From Acidobacteriaceae bacterium (GTDB lineage Bacteria > Acidobacteriota > Terriglobia > Terriglobales > Acidobacteriaceae): DNA of 64,000 bases. Numbering within the stretch: the first letter of the stretch is position 1; each line of letters opens with the position of its first letter. Below the pieces are notes generated by a model. The model was not told the DNA's origin and made no database searches. It saw only the letters and a program-made list of their open reading frames with translations. Location of the stretch: NCBI GenBank assembly GCA_025462735.1, contig JAOAPC010000010.1, positions 1-64,000 on the forward strand, written 5' to 3'. This document shows, piece by piece, positions 61,221-64,000 of this stretch. Position numbers and translations under genes: made by a program.

Positions 61221-62942
61221 GTGAAAACGCGTATTTCACCTAACAACATCCTCAGATTCACCCGTCGGCAATTTTTGTTCTCCCTGGCGGGCGGCGTTTC
61301 ATTAGCTGGCTTTCCACGGTTGTCTGGCGCCCTGCCTGGGCCTTTGTATCCATTCGAAATAGTTCCTCCTGAGGTTAGCGGAATTCGATGGGCCCATTCG
61401 AGCGGAAAATCTCCTGAACATTACCTGCCCGAAACCACCGGCGCGGGGTGCGCATTTCTCGATTACGACAACGATGGTTGGATGGATATTTACTTTGTGA
61501 ACAGCGGCAAGTGCGACTTCTTTGATCCCAGCCCACCGCTACGAAATGCGTTGTATCGCAACAATCGCGACGGAACCTTCACTGACGTCACCGAAAAAGC
61601 TGGCGTCGCGGGTGGTGGCTACGGACAGGGCGTCGCAGTCGGAGATTACGACGGAGACGGATTTCCGGATCTATATGTAACGCAATATGGGCGCAACATT
61701 CTTTATCACAACAATGGCGACGGCACTTTTACCGATGTGACTGACAAAGCCGGGGTGGGTGCGCCGGGTTGGTCTTCAAGCGCGGTGTGGTTTGATTACG
61801 ACAATGATGGCAAGCTGGATCTTTTCGTCTGCCAGTTCGTCGAGTTCTCTAAGGACAAAAACAAAGACTGCCGGGTCGGAGAAGATGCCAAGCGCGGCTA
61901 CTGCATTCCGCACGTCTATCGGCCAACAGCCAGTTGGCTGTTTCGAAACAACGGTGACGGCACCTTTACCGATGTGAGCAAGGCCTGTGGGATCGCCGCT
62001 CATCTTGGGAAAGCGTGGGGCGTAGTCGCCACCGACATTAATAATGATGGTCTGATGGACTTGTTTGTCGCTAATGACACCGTGGCAAATTTTCTGTTCG
62101 AGAATCGCGGAAGCGGCAAGTTCGAAGAAATCGGAGAGCCTGCGGGGGTGGCCTACAGCGCAGAGGGAAGGCCGCGGTCGGGCATGGGAGTGGATTCGGC
62201 TGATTACGATCAGGACGGATGGATGGATTTGTTCGTCGCTAACGTGGACCGTGAGATGTATTCGCTGTACCGTAACAATCATGACGACAGCTTTGAGGAT
62301 GCGGCCGGGGCAACAGGAATTGGAGGCGCAACCCGCCTGATGAGTGGATGGGGGTTGAAATTTTTCGACTTCGATAACGACGGTGACCTGGATTTATTTC
62401 TGGCGAACGGTAACCCTGACGATCTGATTGAGCAAATCCACTCCCAGGTCAAATATCAAGAGCCACCGCTTTTATTTCGTGGAAACGGTAAAACATTTCG
62501 GAACATAAGCGAGCAGAGTGGACCAATTTTCTCACAGCCGCTCTCGGCCCGCGGGATGGCGATCGGAGATTTTAATAACGACGGGGGCGTCGACGTTCTC
62601 ATTTCAGTGAACAATGGCGCGCCGATTCTGCTGCGAAATAATGTTGGGGCGCAAAACCACTGGCTCGGCATTAAGCTGTTTGGCCGGAAATCGAACCCGG
62701 ATGCGGTCGGCGCGCGCGTCACTTACCAAGCGCAAGACCTGAAACGAAGCCGGATGAAAGTTGGTGGGGGGAGTTATCTCTCCGACCACGATCCGCGGCT
62801 CGTGCTTGGGGTCGGCAAACGCACAAAGATCGATTGGTTGGAAGTAAAGTGGCCGCTACCAGGTGGAACAACTGAACGATTTACGGACTTGCCTCTTGAT
62901 CGCTACATCACAATCGTTGAAGGCCAGGGGAAATGGAAGTAA
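61221..62942 (+). CDS. CRTAC1-type FG-GAP/VCBS repeat protein with ASPIC/UnbV domain, Tat signal
   Basis: A 573-residue protein from a GTG start. Unlike the other copies it begins with a Tat-type signal ([20 protein letters not shown]), so it would be exported already folded. Propeller blades: [91 protein letters not shown]/UnbV at about 479-573 ([22 protein letters not shown]). Its stop overlaps the start of the next CRTAC1 gene by ten bases, so the two are translated together. Confidence 0.93.
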   Translation: MKTRISPNNILRFTRRQFLFSLAGGVSLAGFPRLSGALPGPLYPFEIVPPEVSGIRWAHSSGKSPEHYLPETTGAGCAFLDYDNDGWMDIYFVNSGKCDFFDPSPPLRNALYRNNRDGTFTDVTEKAGVAGGGYGQGVAVGDYDGDGFPDLYVTQYGRNILYHNNGDGTFTDVTDKAGVGAPGWSSSAVWFDYDNDGKLDLFVCQFVEFSKDKNKDCRVGEDAKRGYCIPHVYRPTASWLFRNNGDGTFTDVSKACGIAAHLGKAWGVVATDINNDGLMDLFVANDTVANFLFENRGSGKFEEIGEPAGVAYSAEGRPRSGMGVDSADYDQDGWMDLFVANVDREMYSLYRNNHDDSFEDAAGATGIGGATRLMSGWGLKFFDFDNDGDLDLFLANGNPDDLIEQIHSQVKYQEPPLLFRGNGKTFRNISEQSGPIFSQPLSARGMAIGDFNNDGGVDVLISVNNGAPILLRNNVGAQNHWLGIKLFGRKSNPDAVGARVTYQAQDLKRSRMKVGGGSYLSDHDPRLVLGVGKRTKIDWLEVKWPLPGGTTERFTDLPLDRYITIVEGQGKWK

Positions 62943-64000
62943 GCCGCCGGAATCTCACGACCGTATTGCTTTGCGGAAGCATGCTTCTGCTATGGCTAAA
63001 CAAAAACGCTGGGATCGCCCGAGTTCAGGCCCAGAATCCTCCGACACCGAACTCGATACAGTTCACAAACATCACTGACTCCAGTGGCATCAAGTTCGTT
63101 CATTTCAAGGGAAACAACGGCATTTCGATCAATCGGGAGGAGTTCGGCCCTGGGGTCTGCGTCGCCGATTTCGATGGCGACGGCTGGCAGGACATTTACT
63201 TCGTGAACGGCCGCGACCTCTACAATCGCGACATTTCCGTTCGCAACGCGCTTTACCACAACAACGGCGACGGCACGTTCACCGACGTCACCGAAAGGGC
63301 TGGGGTTCCCGGAACCGGATATGGCTTGGGATGCGTGTGGGGTGACTATGACAATGACGGATTCCCCGATCTTTTCGTGACGCAATACGGCCGCAACGTT
63401 CTCTACCACAACAATGGAAACGGCACATTCATCGATGTCACCGACAAGGCTGGGGTCGCGGGATTGGAGTCCGGGTCTTTCCACAGTGGCGCCACGTTCT
63501 TCGATTACGATCGCGACGGATTCCTGGACCTCTATGTCGGCAGTTACGTCGCTCTCGATCCGGACGGTCCGCGCTATTGCAATATAGGAACAGTGCGCAG
63601 CAGTTGTCCTCCGAGCGCGTACAAGGGGAGCTCAGATGCGCTTTATCACAACAATGGAGATGGGACTTTTACCAACGTCACTCGGGGCGCGAACATTTCC
63701 CAACCTCAAGGCAAGAATCTTTCCGTCGGAGCTGCGGACTACGACAACGATGGCCGGCCAGATTTGTTTGTCGCGAATGATGGCCTGGCAGCGTATCTCT
63801 ACCACAATGAGCACGGAAAGAGTTTCAAAGAGATCGCTGCACCAAGTGGAATGGCATATTCCGCGAGTGGCGGACTCATGGCCGCGATGTGCATTTCGCT
63901 CGGAGACTATGACAATGACGGCTGGCTCGATCTTTACATCTCTGATTTTCAGGGATCCTCCGATCACTTGTGGCACAACGACGCGAAAGGCAACTTCGAC
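62933..64000 (+). CDS. CRTAC1-type FG-GAP/VCBS repeat protein, 3' end outside the window
   Basis: The frame opens at ATG 62933, overlapping the previous stop, and stays open to the window edge (356 codons). The start [20 protein letters not shown], ending near RVQAQ, is a signal peptide with a twin-arginine pair. It continues with [18 protein letters not shown] and blades [63 protein letters not shown] and [15 protein letters not shown]. The ASPIC/UnbV domain is expected beyond the edge. It is a close tandem relative of the preceding gene (for example, both contain a TQYGRN segment followed by LYHNN), pointing to duplication inside module 3. Confidence 0.92.
   Translation, partial: MEVSRRNLTTVLLCGSMLLLWLNKNAGIARVQAQNPPTPNSIQFTNITDSSGIKFVHFKGNNGISINREEFGPGVCVADFDGDGWQDIYFVNGRDLYNRDISVRNALYHNNGDGTFTDVTERAGVPGTGYGLGCVWGDYDNDGFPDLFVTQYGRNVLYHNNGNGTFIDVTDKAGVAGLESGSFHSGATFFDYDRDGFLDLYVGSYVALDPDGPRYCNIGTVRSSCPPSAYKGSSDALYHNNGDGTFTNVTRGANISQPQGKNLSVGAADYDNDGRPDLFVANDGLAAYLYHNEHGKSFKEIAAPSGMAYSASGGLMAAMCISLGDYDNDGWLDLYISDFQGSSDHLWHNDAKGNFD

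Overview
The window looks like chromosome of an Acidobacteriota bacterium, probably of the Terriglobia (Koribacter/Sulfotelmatobacter-like). This is inferred from gene content: three very large Oar-type TonB-dependent receptors with an N-terminal carboxypeptidase-regulatory-like domain, five CRTAC1-type FG-GAP/VCBS proteins with ASPIC/UnbV tails, secreted TPR proteins, two VWFA-related proteins of the acidobacterial type, and sulfatase-like/TPR fusions. Most proteins encoded here are predicted to be exported or membrane-bound.

Layout. 1-1.7 kb is a mosaic of intergenic repeats holding a short toxin-like C-terminal remnant overlapping a small possible immunity gene, followed by tRNA-Glu(TTC). 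2.0-3.8 kb is a lone CRTAC1 gene with no conventional start codon for its signal peptide. 3.8-12.1 kb (minus) is module 1: TonB receptor, then TPR, CRTAC1 and TPR. 12.4-15.5 kb holds two tandem GH30 glycosidases, the second with clearly different codon use. 16.0-21.0 kb is a TolC/EmrA/EmrB-type drug efflux operon ending in a cytidylate-kinase-like gene. 21.2-29.2 kb is module 2: TPR, CRTAC1, TonB receptor, TPR. 29.2-38.5 kb is an alkaline-phosphatase-superfamily island: three sulfatase-like/TPR fusions with Thr at the nucleophile position, a VWFA-related protein, and a phosphodiesterase-like protein with altered active-site residues. 38.7-42.6 kb holds a secreted protein of unknown function, a ferritin-like protein and an HtrA-type protease. 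43.2-49.2 kb is an RND efflux operon, followed by an APC permease, a second VWFA-related protein and a 1050-residue secreted protein of unknown function. 55.5-64.0 kb is module 3: a GntR regulator divergent from TonB receptor, TPR, CRTAC1 and a second CRTAC1 cut by the window edge.

The strongest candidate for an undescribed system is the recurring TonB receptor / secreted TPR / CRTAC1 module. It occurs three times with permuted order, tight translational coupling inside the TPR-CRTAC1 part, and intrinsic terminators directly behind each receptor gene. In module 3 a perfect GCTATATAGC palindrome lies both in front of the GntR gene and over the -10 of the receptor promoter, which suggests substrate-controlled expression. 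By analogy with SusC/SusD-type uptake, CRTAC1 and TPR proteins could be the surface or periplasmic partners of the receptor; this is inference, and no substrate can be read from the sequence. The GH30 genes beside module 1 hint at glycans.
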